From: Shewanella sediminis HAW-EB3
GTDB taxonomy: Bacteria; Pseudomonadota; Gammaproteobacteria; Enterobacterales; Shewanellaceae
Direction of reading: 5' to 3'
Assembly: GCF_000018025.1 (NCBI RefSeq)
Contig: NC_009831.1
Span: 2,356,001-2,420,000 of the forward strand
Length of the DNA: 64,000 nt
The notes below the pieces were generated by a model, which ran no database searches, was not told the origin of the DNA, and was given only the letters and a program-made list of their open reading frames with translations. Shown piece after piece: positions 9,659-17,614 of this stretch. The stretch's first letter is position 1. Each line of letters starts with the position of its first letter. The position numbers and the translations under genes were made by a program.

Positions 9659-10336
9659 ATGTCAAATTTAAATTTTTTACTTTTCGGGATTTATCCCTTT
9701 ATTGCGATAACAGTGTTCTTTGTCGGATGTTGGATTCGCTATGATCGTGAACCTTATAGCTGGAAAGCCGATTCGAGCCAGTTATTCGATCAGAAAGGGT
9801 TCCGTCTTGCGAGTAACCTGTTCCATATCGGAGTTATTTTCATACTCGCCGGACACTTTGTTGGCTTGCTAACACCAGAGTCTGTCTATCATCACTTCAT
9901 CTCCAGCCCTAATAAGCAGTTGTTGGCGATGGTGAGCGGTGGTTTCTTCGGGATTGTCTGCCTGGTAGGTTTGGTGATGTTGATTAAACGTCGTTTAAAC
10001 AATGACCGGGTTAAGGCTAACACCAGACGTTCAGATATGGTCGTGCTGTATATGTTGCTGGTTCAGGTCTCTCTGGGCTTGTTAACTGTCGTTGTATCTA
10101 TGAGTCACTTAGACGGCTCTGTAATGGTACTCTTGGGCACCTGGACGCAAAGCATTGCGACTCTTCAGGGAGCACAGGCGGCTGCGGCGATTGAGTCTGT
10201 TAACATCATTTACAAGTTACATATCCTGGTTGGTTTAACCTTGATTATGATATTCCCGTTTACTCGCCTGGTTCATGTTATCAGTGTTCCGGTGAAGTAT
10301 CTTGCGAGAAACTATCAGATCGTTCGCCAACGTTAA
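9659..10336 (+). CDS. narI: Respiratory nitrate reductase gamma subunit NarI
   Basis: Five-helix di-haem cytochrome b that anchors NarGH, oxidises quinol on the periplasmic side and passes electrons inward. The ATG at 9659 is chosen because AAGGAG lies just before it, overlapping the narJ stop, and because it gives 225 aa, exactly the E. coli length; an in-frame earlier ATG at 9617 would lie within narJ. Histidines at 56, 66, 188 and 206 correspond to the haem ligands of E. coli NarI (56, 66, 187, 205). It is followed by a strong hairpin terminator, so it closes narGHJI. Confidence 0.97.
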   Translation: MSNLNFLLFGIYPFIAITVFFVGCWIRYDREPYSWKADSSQLFDQKGFRLASNLFHIGVIFILAGHFVGLLTPESVYHHFISSPNKQLLAMVSGGFFGIVCLVGLVMLIKRRLNNDRVKANTRRSDMVVLYMLLVQVSLGLLTVVVSMSHLDGSVMVLLGTWTQSIATLQGAQAAAAIESVNIIYKLHILVGLTLIMIFPFTRLVHVISVPVKYLARNYQIVRQR

Positions 10337-10358
10337 TCGTGGTAGCTTAAGTTAAATA

Positions 10359-10386
10359 AGCGGACAGCATTGTCTGTCCGCTTTCA
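10359..10386 (+). terminator. Rho-independent terminator of narGHJI
   Basis: AGCGGACAG (10359-10367) and CTGTCCGCT (10374-10382) form a perfect 9-bp stem with loop CATTGT, followed by TTCATT. Confidence 0.8.
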
Positions 10387-10675
10387 TTAAGTTTTAATTA
10401 GCGTAAAAATTAACGATTGAGATTAAGGAGCTTGATTTCAATCCTTAGTTAATAACTGAAATGGATAGTTGTATTGCGCATTCAATGTTTAGATAGGTGT
10501 TTAGATGAATGCTTGAATAAATTTATTGATGACGGCTTAACGGCTGAATCATTTTAACTATTAAAATTGTATCTCTGTCAAAATTAAATTAGGTGTAAAC
10601 CTTTACTTAATCCAGTCATAGAGTCCATAAAGTTAACCTTTGGGTTTATGACCAATAATTAAAAGAGTAGTAATT
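10387..10675. other. AT-rich leader before the parvulin gene
   Basis: About 290 bp without a credible gene. A small dyad, TAAGGA with TCCTTA, lies around 10425-10455. No FNR or NarL site of good quality was seen. It presumably holds the promoter of the isomerase gene. Confidence 0.5.
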
Positions 10676-11488
10676 ATGAGTTCATGTGGCACAAGTACCC
10701 CAACAACCCCATCTAAAGAATCATTGCCAGTTATCTGTGTAAATCGTGTGACTATTGAAGAGACTGCACTCGCTAATGAGCTTCAATATCACGCACACAA
10801 GAATTTTGATGTGGTTGTTCAACAAGCCGGGCAGACATTGGTCATCAGGCAATTACTGGTTGAGCAGGCTAAAAAACTAGACCTGGATGTGTCAGGTGAT
10901 AATGAAGAGAAAGGGGTTCAGAAACTGTTAGAGACTCAGGTTATTTATGACGACCCTAAAGAGGACGATTGTCAGCGTTATTTTGATAATAATCGTGCAA
11001 AGTTCACCACTATGCCGCTGATGGAGGTCGACCATATTCTGCTAGCTGCCGCAAAAGATGACATCAAAGGCAGAGATGACGCTAAAACAGATGCTAATGA
11101 TATTATCAGCCGACTTCAAGACGACCCCTCTCTTTTTGCTGATCTGGCTAAACACCACTCGGCTTGCCCCTCAAAGGAAACCGGAGGGTCGTTGGGTCAG
11201 ATCAGTAACGGACAAACGGTTCCCGAGTTTGAACGACAGCTGATGCTGTTACCCGAAGGCCTGGCCTCTAAGCCACTCGAATCTCGCTACGGCTTGCATG
11301 TGGTGAATATCGCGAGAAAAATTGAGGGTAAGCCACTCGAGTATTCTATGGTTTATGACAAGGTTCGCGGTTACCTGGTTCACAGAGCATCGCATCTTGC
11401 GATTCAAGCCTATATTCATAACTTAGTCCAAAAGGCTGATATTTCAGGTATCAAAGTGATGTTTGCTGATGAGAATATTCACGTTTAA
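10676..11488 (+). CDS. PpiC-type (parvulin) peptidyl-prolyl isomerase linked to nar
   Basis: Peptidyl-prolyl cis-trans isomerase with an N-terminal helical SurA/NifM-like part (residues 1-100) and a C-terminal rotamase domain (about 110-225). The domain carries typical parvulin blocks: DHILLAA, FADLAKHHSACPSKETGGSL, LGQISNGQTVPEFE and ESRYGLHVVNI. No signal peptide or lipobox is seen, so it is probably cytoplasmic. A PpiC-type gene directly after narI is also known in Pseudomonas aeruginosa, which suggests a role in folding or assembly of the reductase, perhaps as NifM acts on nitrogenase. It has its own leader and a strong terminator, so it may be transcribed separately from narGHJI. Confidence 0.88.
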   Translation: MSSCGTSTPTTPSKESLPVICVNRVTIEETALANELQYHAHKNFDVVVQQAGQTLVIRQLLVEQAKKLDLDVSGDNEEKGVQKLLETQVIYDDPKEDDCQRYFDNNRAKFTTMPLMEVDHILLAAAKDDIKGRDDAKTDANDIISRLQDDPSLFADLAKHHSACPSKETGGSLGQISNGQTVPEFERQLMLLPEGLASKPLESRYGLHVVNIARKIEGKPLEYSMVYDKVRGYLVHRASHLAIQAYIHNLVQKADISGIKVMFADENIHV

Positions 11489-11524
11489 TAGCGTTTACTG
11501 ATTCTGCAGTAATAGTGTAACTAT

Positions 11525-11553
11525 ATAAAAAAACGGCATTTATGCCGTTTTTT
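11525..11553 (+). terminator. Terminator of the parvulin gene
   Basis: An AAAAACGGCAT / ATGCCGTTTTT stem with a very short loop, followed by a T-run; a classical intrinsic terminator. Confidence 0.85.
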
Positions 11554-11602
11554 ATTGCGATTTTCTCGTCCCGTGCTGCTGTACAAACTCTTTTATATTG
11601 TC

Positions 11603-11621
11603 GATACACTAAAAGTGTATC
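11603..11621. promoter_or_regulatory. Perfect 8-3-8 dyad, NsrR-like
   Basis: GATACACT (11603-11610), AAA, AGTGTATC (11614-11621): a perfect inverted repeat with 3-bp spacer, 27 bp before the start of the next gene. The 19-bp layout agrees at 14 positions with the core of the NsrR nitric-oxide repressor motif (GATGCATTTAAAATGCATC), but the half-sites differ, so the regulator is unknown. Confidence 0.5.
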
Positions 11622-11648
11622 TGTAATAAACTTTTAGAGAGTCGAGCT

Positions 11649-11978
11649 ATGAAAGCTAAAATCCAACTCTTGATCGAAAAGCTCAGTGCTGCAAGGGATG
11701 AAGGTGAGCCTCATTGTGATATTTCAAGCTCTCAGATTCAGTCTGTGACAACTCCCATACCGACCACTCTATATCATGGGTTGGAAGCTATCGCTTCAGA
11801 ATATAACTGTGATATCAGCTGTCAGGCTGGCGATCTTCTGTCCATAGCTCTTGAGGAGGCTGTCGAGCAAATTCCTGTAAAACAGAAAGATCATATGCAT
11901 GAATTGCAGCATGATCATGAAGCTCAAGAGGCTCAGCTGCATGAAGACCACTGCCAATTTGATGCTGGTGGCAGCTAA
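11649..11978 (+). CDS. Small His/Cys-rich protein of unknown function
   Basis: 109 aa, function not recognised. The N-terminal two thirds look like a small helical domain with cysteines at 23, 54 and 58. The last 30 residues are rich in histidine (82, 84, 88, 90, 98, 101) with Cys102, in the pattern DHMHELQHDHEAQEAQLHED, and could bind a metal. There is no signal peptide, so it is expected in the cytoplasm. A GAGAG-like ribosome site precedes the ATG, and a perfect dyad lies in the promoter region. The position between the nar cluster and an HPP-type gene suggests, but does not prove, a role in nitrate/nitrite or nitrosative metabolism. Confidence 0.7.
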   Translation: MKAKIQLLIEKLSAARDEGEPHCDISSSQIQSVTTPIPTTLYHGLEAIASEYNCDISCQAGDLLSIALEEAVEQIPVKQKDHMHELQHDHEAQEAQLHEDHCQFDAGGS

Positions 11979-12128
11979 AGAGATTGCACCGTACGATCAG
12001 TTTATTTTACGGTAACAAGATATTACCTTGGTAGTCGACTACTGAGTAACCGTATTGCTGGTGGTTTTTTAACTGAGCATTATTGAGTCTCAGAGCTCTA
12101 TTCTGGTCACTCTTGTTTCAATCACCAT

Positions 12129-12671
12129 TTAAGACTCACCATTCATCGGCTGTATTAACCAAGCTTCCTGTTCCGTCCCCTCGGTGACAAAGGGGTTTTT
12201 CTCTCTGAAAGTGCCGATGGCCATCGCTATCGAAAGCAATATTATCGAGTTAAAAAATACCGGTACGATGACAAAGTAGTAGCCAAGTTCATGTACTGTG
12301 CTGCCACCAATAACGGCTGTAACCGCTGTGGCGCCACCGGGAGGGTGCATAGATCCGGTGCAGTGCATGGCTAACATGGCGATGCCGATGGCAACTGATG
12401 AGGCTAATACCGGGTTGGGGATCAGATAGTAGGCAGAAATGCCGATAAGAGCGGAGATGATGTGCCCGCCGACCAGCGGCCAGGGCTGAGATACCGGACT
12501 ATGAGGGATCCCAAAGATTAGCATGGCCGAGGCTCCGGTCGACGCTAATACCATTGGCATATTATCAGCCTCGAGAATGCTGTTACTGAAAAAAGAGGCG
12601 CATAATGTCGCGAAGAATGCGCCGATTATTGAGGCGAAGACTTCTCGATTGGACATCTTTCTCATCGGCAT
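12129..12671 (-). CDS. HPP family membrane protein (candidate nitrite transporter)
   Basis: 180-aa inner-membrane protein with four to five hydrophobic segments and the family signature HCTGSMHPPGGATAVTAV around residues 105-122. HPP-family proteins of chloroplasts and cyanobacteria have been shown to carry nitrite; that is the best functional hint and fits the nar neighbourhood. The ATG at 12671 is chosen over a TTG at 12677 because an AAAGGG stretch lies nine bases upstream. It is transcribed convergently with the His-rich gene and stands alone. Whether it imports nitrite, exports it, or moves something else is inferred only. Confidence 0.85.
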   Translation of the reverse strand: MPMRKMSNREVFASIIGAFFATLCASFFSNSILEADNMPMVLASTGASAMLIFGIPHSPVSQPWPLVGGHIISALIGISAYYLIPNPVLASSVAIGIAMLAMHCTGSMHPPGGATAVTAVIGGSTVHELGYYFVIVPVFFNSIILLSIAMAIGTFREKNPFVTEGTEQEAWLIQPMNGES

Positions 12672-12797
12672 AGGCAATTACCCTTTGAGCATTTAACATA
12701 AGCATAACACCATAAATGTTAAACATAAATGTGAGCGGAACAGCCGATTGACTCATTTATGAAAACTTATATTCAATTTGTACCGTTGTGGTTAGTC

Positions 12798-13061
12798 CTA
12801 AACCAGTTTATTTTTTACCATGGAACGGTGAACCTTTGAGCCCACTCTGGCCAGATCTGAGAGGTCCAGTAAACTGGGTTTTTCATCATTTTCCAGTTTG
12901 CATTCCCAGTACTCAACCTCTGAGCTGATGTATTCCATCAACTTTTTTGGGCAACCGACGCAGACGCCTGCACAGATCTCGTGTTCAGGCACTCCGAAAG
13001 GCAGGGCTGCTTTGATCTGCTCTATGAGGTTTTGCATCGCTTGGGTAGTGTTAGGCTTCAA
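12798..13061 (-). CDS. Small cysteine-motif protein of unknown function
   Basis: 87 aa, not recognised. It contains C30-x3-C34-x2-C37 (ICAGVCVGCPKKL) and a further Cys54, a pattern that could hold zinc or an iron-sulfur cluster. The rest is charged and helical with no signal peptide or membrane segment. It is upstream of the HPP gene on the same strand with a gap of about 126 bp, so the two may or may not share a transcript. Confidence 0.65.
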   Translation of the reverse strand: MKPNTTQAMQNLIEQIKAALPFGVPEHEICAGVCVGCPKKLMEYISSEVEYWECKLENDEKPSLLDLSDLARVGSKVHRSMVKNKLV

Positions 13062-13221
13062 AAGTTGATATTAACATTTATATTCAATGGCTTATATTTG
13101 TTTGTTTTAGTTCATTCATTTGCATAAAAGCAAAAGGCTGGCACCTACTGATCTGATTCAATCATTATATCAGAAAGCGGTGGCCAGCCATATTAACCCC
13201 ATAAAAATGCAATATGCTGAA

Positions 13222-13617
13222 TTAACCGTTAGATTCCAGCTCAATGGGGTTCTCTTCACGGTCGAAGATGACGTAACGGCCGATGCCGTTGCCGGTTTCA
13301 ATATCGTTGGCCATCTTATTTAAAAATGGTTCAGCTTCGTCGGTGGTTGGCGCAACACCGTTCTCGCCACTCAGACTGGCGATGAAGACAAAATTCCATT
13401 GTTTAGCAATCGAGTCGGCTTCTTTGACTAATGCATCGAAGGTAGTGAGTTCAGAAGGCAGTTTGTCTACGCACATCACTGGAGAGATGGTCCCTCGCTG
13501 GTGTTTTTTGCTCTTCTTAGGATTGGTCGACTCAGCATTGGCAAAAAGGAACATCAGACGTTGAGGTGCCGATTGTTCATTGGTCATTTGGAGAAGTTCT
13601 TTGAACATTTTTATCAT
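13222..13617 (-). CDS. Conserved protein of unknown function (often mislabelled ribonucleotide reductase)
   Basis: 131-aa soluble protein. I recognise the family from pseudomonads by QRLMFLFANAE, SPVMCVDKLPSEL, VFIASLSGENG and GRYVIFDREENPIEL. Members are often labelled ribonucleotide reductase subunit alpha, but the protein is far too short and has none of the NrdA catalytic cysteine motifs, so that name should not be used. The true function is unknown. A second in-frame ATG lies at 13608. A Fur-box-like sequence lies about 45 bp upstream. Confidence 0.75.
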   Translation of the reverse strand: MIKMFKELLQMTNEQSAPQRLMFLFANAESTNPKKSKKHQRGTISPVMCVDKLPSELTTFDALVKEADSIAKQWNFVFIASLSGENGVAPTTDEAEPFLNKMANDIETGNGIGRYVIFDREENPIELESNG

Positions 13618-13660
13618 GTAATTCTCACTTTAAACTAAATTTGTTGCTCTGGTGGTTTAG

Positions 13661-13679
13661 GAGAATGATAATATTTCTA
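13661..13679. promoter_or_regulatory. Fur-box-like sequence
   Basis: GAGAATGATAATATTTCTA agrees with the 19-bp Fur consensus GATAATGATAATCATTATC at 14 positions by eye. It is upstream of the 131-aa gene. AT-rich DNA produces such matches by chance. Confidence 0.3.
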
Positions 13680-13777
13680 TATATTGAAATAAAAACTCTA
13701 AATAGAAATTCATTCTTATAATTCTTATTATTTCGGGTTGTTACTGTTTGGTCTTTAAATGTTGTTAATATCATTCA

Positions 13778-15508
13778 TCACCCTTGCTTAAACATGGCGA
13801 TGACCAGGATCAACATGAGGATCCAGAAGCCTGATAATAATTGCCAGAATAACACCTGACTCTTATTTTTAGTCACCTTGGGATCATCACGCAGGTAGAC
13901 CGGGTTTGGATTTTTTAAGTCCGTTAAAAATTCATCGATATTTTCATACCGTTCCTCTAAATCGAAGGCGACGCCTCGCTGAAGTGTTCTGTCAAACCAC
14001 ATAGGGATAACAGGGTTGACTTCATTGGCGGGGATGTAGCGAAGTCTGTCGTATTCAAAAGCCGTTTGGCACTCCTCAATCTTTTCACCATAGGGGAGTT
14101 TGCCACAAAATAGCTCATAGCTGATGGTGGCCAAGGCGTACAGATCGCCTTGGATACCCGTATTTTTACCAAGCAGGTATTTGGGATCTGAGTAAGTTGC
14201 GGTTCCAAGTACTCCCTCATGCTCTAATGGAATAAATATCTCAGCAAGGCCAGCAACAAAGACCGAACCGAAGTCCACAATCTTTATGTTGTTATGGGTA
14301 TCGATCAAGATATTGGCCGGCTTTAAGTCCTGGTGAATGGTTTCTGTTTTGTGGAACTCTGCTAATCCCTTCGCAATTTTTTCAATAATAGAGATCGCCA
14401 CCTTTGGCTTAGGAAAGTGGTTTTGTTTCATCCACTTATCCATCGATATGCCGTGCACATACTCCATCAGATAATATAAACAGGTTCTCGGTCTTTTTTG
14501 CTCGATTATCTTGACGACGTATTCACTACTAATCCGTTTGCCAATCCACTCCTCTTGTATAAATCTATCGATATAGCCAGTGTCTTCTTCAAAGGTGATT
14601 GACGGGGTTTTCATCACCATCTGTTCGCCGCTATCCGTGTCTTCGACCAGATAGAGCTGACTGCGACTACTGGCAAATAACTCCTTGATAACCTTATAGC
14701 CATCGAGCTTCACCCCCGGGTCCAGTGGTGGCGGAAAAGGTAAGCGCAATAATTTTGAGTTGTAATCGTTGAGACTTTCATTTGGAAGCTGATTGACCTG
14801 AGCAATAACCCCGCTGATATTATCGTCGCTGCCATTATCGAATGCGGTTTTGGCTAACAGATCGATTTTTTCCTGTTCAGAAATGTTTAACGAGAGAATT
14901 TCGGTAAGTTTATCCAATTCGAGAAAGTCATGGATCCCATCTGAGGTAGCCAGTAACAGATCGTTATCTTCCAGATCCACTGTGCTGTAATCTATCTGCA
15001 GACAGTTATCCATGCCCACCGCACGGGCTAAAAAGCTTCGCCCTGTCGCAATGCTGGCAACATGGTCTCTTGTCAGTTGCTTGAGTTCATTATTACGGAA
15101 CAGGTAGGCTCTACTATCACCGACATGAAAGAGATGACAGGTACGAGATTTAATCACCAAGCCGCTGAAGGTTGTCAGATAACCTTTCTCCTCATTGGCA
15201 AACTCATGGCTACGTTTGAAAAGGGTAATGTTGATGTTTGAGAGTAGTTTTTGCCCAGCATGTTTTACTGACCAGGTATCCGGGGTAGGGTAGTAGTCGT
15301 CGATGAAGCGTTTTACCGCAGTTTCACTGGCATCTTTACCCGCTTCGGCGCTACTCACACCATCGGCGACGGCAAGAATGATCCCTTTACCCTCTAATAA
15401 CCTATCTTCGGTGGGGACAAAAAATCCAACCGCATCTTCATTAATCTCCTTTAAACCTTTTTCGCTATGGCTTGCCAGATTTATGCTTAGACGATTGGAT
15501 TTTGTCAT
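13778..15508 (-). CDS. Bifunctional PP2C phosphatase / Ser-Thr protein kinase, membrane-anchored
   Basis: 576-aa fusion. Residues about 8-240 are a PP2C phosphatase with its metal-binding aspartates in NEDAVG, ADG (Asp49), GDSRAY (Asp131), TSDGIHD (Asp190) and GSDDNIS. Residues about 270-530 are a Hanks-type kinase: Lys300 in MVMKTP, catalytic loop HQDLKPANILID (Asp394, Asn399), and VDFG (Asp412). The glycine-rich loop is degenerate (ELFASSRSQLYLVED) and the HRD arginine is Gln, so the kinase is of the non-RD type. A single hydrophobic helix (about 554-574) ends the protein, placing the catalytic parts in the cytoplasm. It lies 80 bp downstream of a nitrate/nitrite transporter on the same strand. 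A similar kinase sits beside nasA/nirBD in Pseudomonas aeruginosa (PA1782), so control of nitrate or nitrite use is a reasonable inference. Confidence 0.92.
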   Translation of the reverse strand: MTKSNRLSINLASHSEKGLKEINEDAVGFFVPTEDRLLEGKGIILAVADGVSSAEAGKDASETAVKRFIDDYYPTPDTWSVKHAGQKLLSNINITLFKRSHEFANEEKGYLTTFSGLVIKSRTCHLFHVGDSRAYLFRNNELKQLTRDHVASIATGRSFLARAVGMDNCLQIDYSTVDLEDNDLLLATSDGIHDFLELDKLTEILSLNISEQEKIDLLAKTAFDNGSDDNISGVIAQVNQLPNESLNDYNSKLLRLPFPPPLDPGVKLDGYKVIKELFASSRSQLYLVEDTDSGEQMVMKTPSITFEEDTGYIDRFIQEEWIGKRISSEYVVKIIEQKRPRTCLYYLMEYVHGISMDKWMKQNHFPKPKVAISIIEKIAKGLAEFHKTETIHQDLKPANILIDTHNNIKIVDFGSVFVAGLAEIFIPLEHEGVLGTATYSDPKYLLGKNTGIQGDLYALATISYELFCGKLPYGEKIEECQTAFEYDRLRYIPANEVNPVIPMWFDRTLQRGVAFDLEERYENIDEFLTDLKNPNPVYLRDDPKVTKNKSQVLFWQLLSGFWILMLILVIAMFKQG

Positions 15509-15588
15509 AATAAATATCTTTTTATTAATAGGTACTTAGATAGAAAACCTTATCAGTTATCTATAACTAATAACAATCAATATTGCAA

Positions 15589-17064
15589 TTAGTTAACGTC
15601 GATCAGTTCAACTGTACCATCTTCGTTTACCTCAGCCATATGACCTTTAGGCTCATTGAGGAACATCACGGCAAAGAAAATTACCGCAGCTGAAGCCGCA
15701 ATCACCATAAAGAAGGTGCTGTAATCTACAAAGGAGAGTACGGTCAGATAGGTTACTGCACCAACGTTACCGTAGGCTCCGGCCATTCCGGCAATTTGAC
15801 CTGTCATGCGACGCTTAACCAGAGGTACGATGGCAAATACAGCTCCTTCACCCGCTTGAACGAAGAATGAGCAGCACATGGTTGCAATAACAGCCATAGG
15901 TATAAGCCAGCCACCGTCAACTTGGCTCAATACTGAGTAACCTACGGCTAAGCCACCGATGAAGATCATCAGGCTCTTGCGGCGACCGAACTTATCACTG
16001 AACCAACCACCGGTAGGACGTGCGACCAGATTCATAAAGGCAAAACCTGAAGCAAGCAGACCCGCTTTTACCGGATCTAAGCCTTCGAATGTTTCTAAGA
16101 AGAACAGTGGCAACATAGAGACAACCGCAAGCTCAGAGCCAAAGGTGACAAAATAAGCGACATCTAAGATAGCGACTTGTTTGAAGTCATATTTCTCGAT
16201 GTCTGCAACTCCTTTAGTCAGGTTATCTTTGTTTACACGCCAGATAGAGTTGACTTGAATAAAGAACAGAGCAACCAAGCCAAACCACATTAGGTACATG
16301 ACTTGCGTCGTAAACAGGTTTACTCCCGATGGAGATAGTTTCCATGCGAGTACGGCCAAAGCGATATACATTGGAATGTTCATCAGCAGATAGAAGTAAA
16401 AATCTTTCCTGCTGGTGACCTCTAAACCGCCGGATTTCTTAGGTTTAAAGTAAGTTGAGCCTTTTGGTGTATTACGGGCCATGGTGTAAAAGAAGAAACC
16501 GTATAGGCCGGCAATGATACCCGTTAGACCTAACGCGTATCTCCAACCGTCATCGCCGCCAAACGCATAAGCGATTGTCGGGAGTGACATTGCTGCCGCC
16601 GCCGAACCGAAGTTACCCCAACCACCATAGATCCCCTCAGCGATGCCGACCTGTTTGGCCGGAAACCACTCACCAACGAGACGAATACCGATCACAAAAC
16701 CGGCACCCACAAACCCGAGTAGGAACCTGAACAATGCAAGCTGTTCGAAGCTTTGGGCCATTGCAAAGCCCATACAGATGAACGATGAAGAGATTAATAG
16801 TCCAGAGTAGATAATTCTGGGACCAAATTTGTCGACTAAGATACCGACAATAATTCGTGCCGGGATTGTTAAAGCAACGTTTAATATGAGCAATGCCTTA
16901 ACTTGTGCGCTTGTTAGGTCGAAAGCCTCTTTGATGAAAACTAACAGAGGGGCGTGACTGAACCAGACGACAAATGTTAAGAAAAAAGCAAACCATGTAA
17001 CGTGAAGTGTTTTAATTTTAGGATCTGCAAAGTTGAGCAGATTCATTTTCCCTTCGTTAGACAT
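15589..17064 (-). CDS. NasA/NarK2-type nitrate/nitrite MFS transporter
   Basis: 491-aa major-facilitator protein with twelve predicted helices, of the NarK/NasA porter family. The helix-5 region [20 protein letters not shown] followed by [12 protein letters not shown] is the nitrate-porter signature; [17 protein letters not shown] is the MFS loop. It is clearly distinct from the narK at 1847, so the region has two porters. GGAG eight bases before the ATG at 17064 supports the start. The kinase/phosphatase gene follows. Upstream, at 17175, is a perfect FNR box, indicating anaerobic expression. Substrate direction (uptake, or nitrate/nitrite exchange) cannot be read from sequence. Confidence 0.9.
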   Translation of the reverse strand: MSNEGKMNLLNFADPKIKTLHVTWFAFFLTFVVWFSHAPLLVFIKEAFDLTSAQVKALLILNVALTIPARIIVGILVDKFGPRIIYSGLLISSSFICMGFAMAQSFEQLALFRFLLGFVGAGFVIGIRLVGEWFPAKQVGIAEGIYGGWGNFGSAAAAMSLPTIAYAFGGDDGWRYALGLTGIIAGLYGFFFYTMARNTPKGSTYFKPKKSGGLEVTSRKDFYFYLLMNIPMYIALAVLAWKLSPSGVNLFTTQVMYLMWFGLVALFFIQVNSIWRVNKDNLTKGVADIEKYDFKQVAILDVAYFVTFGSELAVVSMLPLFFLETFEGLDPVKAGLLASGFAFMNLVARPTGGWFSDKFGRRKSLMIFIGGLAVGYSVLSQVDGGWLIPMAVIATMCCSFFVQAGEGAVFAIVPLVKRRMTGQIAGMAGAYGNVGAVTYLTVLSFVDYSTFFMVIAASAAVIFFAVMFLNEPKGHMAEVNEDGTVELIDVN

Positions 17065-17174
17065 TTAATAAACTCCATCAAGTTATTACGAAGAAATGTT
17101 CATTTTAGTGCAAATGTTAATTTTTAATTTTTTTTGTAACTGGGGATAGTTTGCGCTATTCATACAAGTGTTTG

Positions 17175-17188
17175 TTGATTTATATCAA
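17175..17188. promoter_or_regulatory. Perfect FNR/EtrA box
   Basis: TTGATTTATATCAA matches TTGAT-N4-ATCAA at all ten defined bases. It lies about 110-125 bp before the transporter start codon. Confidence 0.8.
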
Positions 17189-17328
17189 GATTATTGCGAA
17201 TGCATGACGAATGTGGTCTATATAGTTGATGTTGGAGGTGTGTCACGCCGATTGTGTGATCAATGTCTGGTTATGGCGTGTAACTGTATGGTTGGGACTC
17301 TCGTTTGTTATTGTTTTGTTGATTTTGC

Positions 17329-17343
17329 TACCCTTAAGGGGTA
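17329..17343. promoter_or_regulatory. NarL/NarP-like near-palindrome
   Basis: TACCCTT-A-AGGGGTA: two NarL-type heptamers face each other, but the spacer is one base, not the usual two. Confidence 0.35.
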
Positions 17344-17562
17344 GTGCTTAGCTATGTTCAAATAAGTTGTTCGCGCGCATTTTTAGTAAAGTATTGCAGT
17401 GTTTCATTGAGGCAAAATATGAATGTGGCATGTGATAAATAAGTTTGTCACTTCATTTCAATCATCTACATTCATTTTTAACCCACCTATCATGTTAGCG
17501 CTGTGTTGTTGAATTGTTGTCGCGCCGCTTCGTTTGGGGGAAATAAGTACTGTAATAATAAA

Positions 17563-17578
17563 TACTCATTAGTGGGTA
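17563..17578. promoter_or_regulatory. NarL/NarP 7-2-7 candidate site
   Basis: TACTCAT-TA-GTGGGTA fits the 7-2-7 consensus TACYYMT-N2-AKRRGTA at 13 of 14 positions. It is nearly 500 bp upstream of the transporter start, which is far for direct activation. Confidence 0.45.
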
Positions 17579-17614
17579 TTCTTTTGGCATTTTTGTCACT
17601 TTTTATCGTCGATA

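Larger units (their letters stand above)
17065..17614. other. Long regulatory spacer before the second nitrate transporter
   Basis: About 550 bp with no credible gene. It contains a perfect FNR box (17175), a near-palindrome TACCCTTAAGGGGTA (17329) and a 7-2-7 NarL/NarP-like site (17563). It serves the transporter on its left; tgpA ends at its right. Confidence 0.7.

Noticed and set aside
13222..13617. Ribonucleotide reductase subunit alpha
   Set aside because: The family is sometimes named so, but at 131 aa it lacks all catalytic parts of NrdA.
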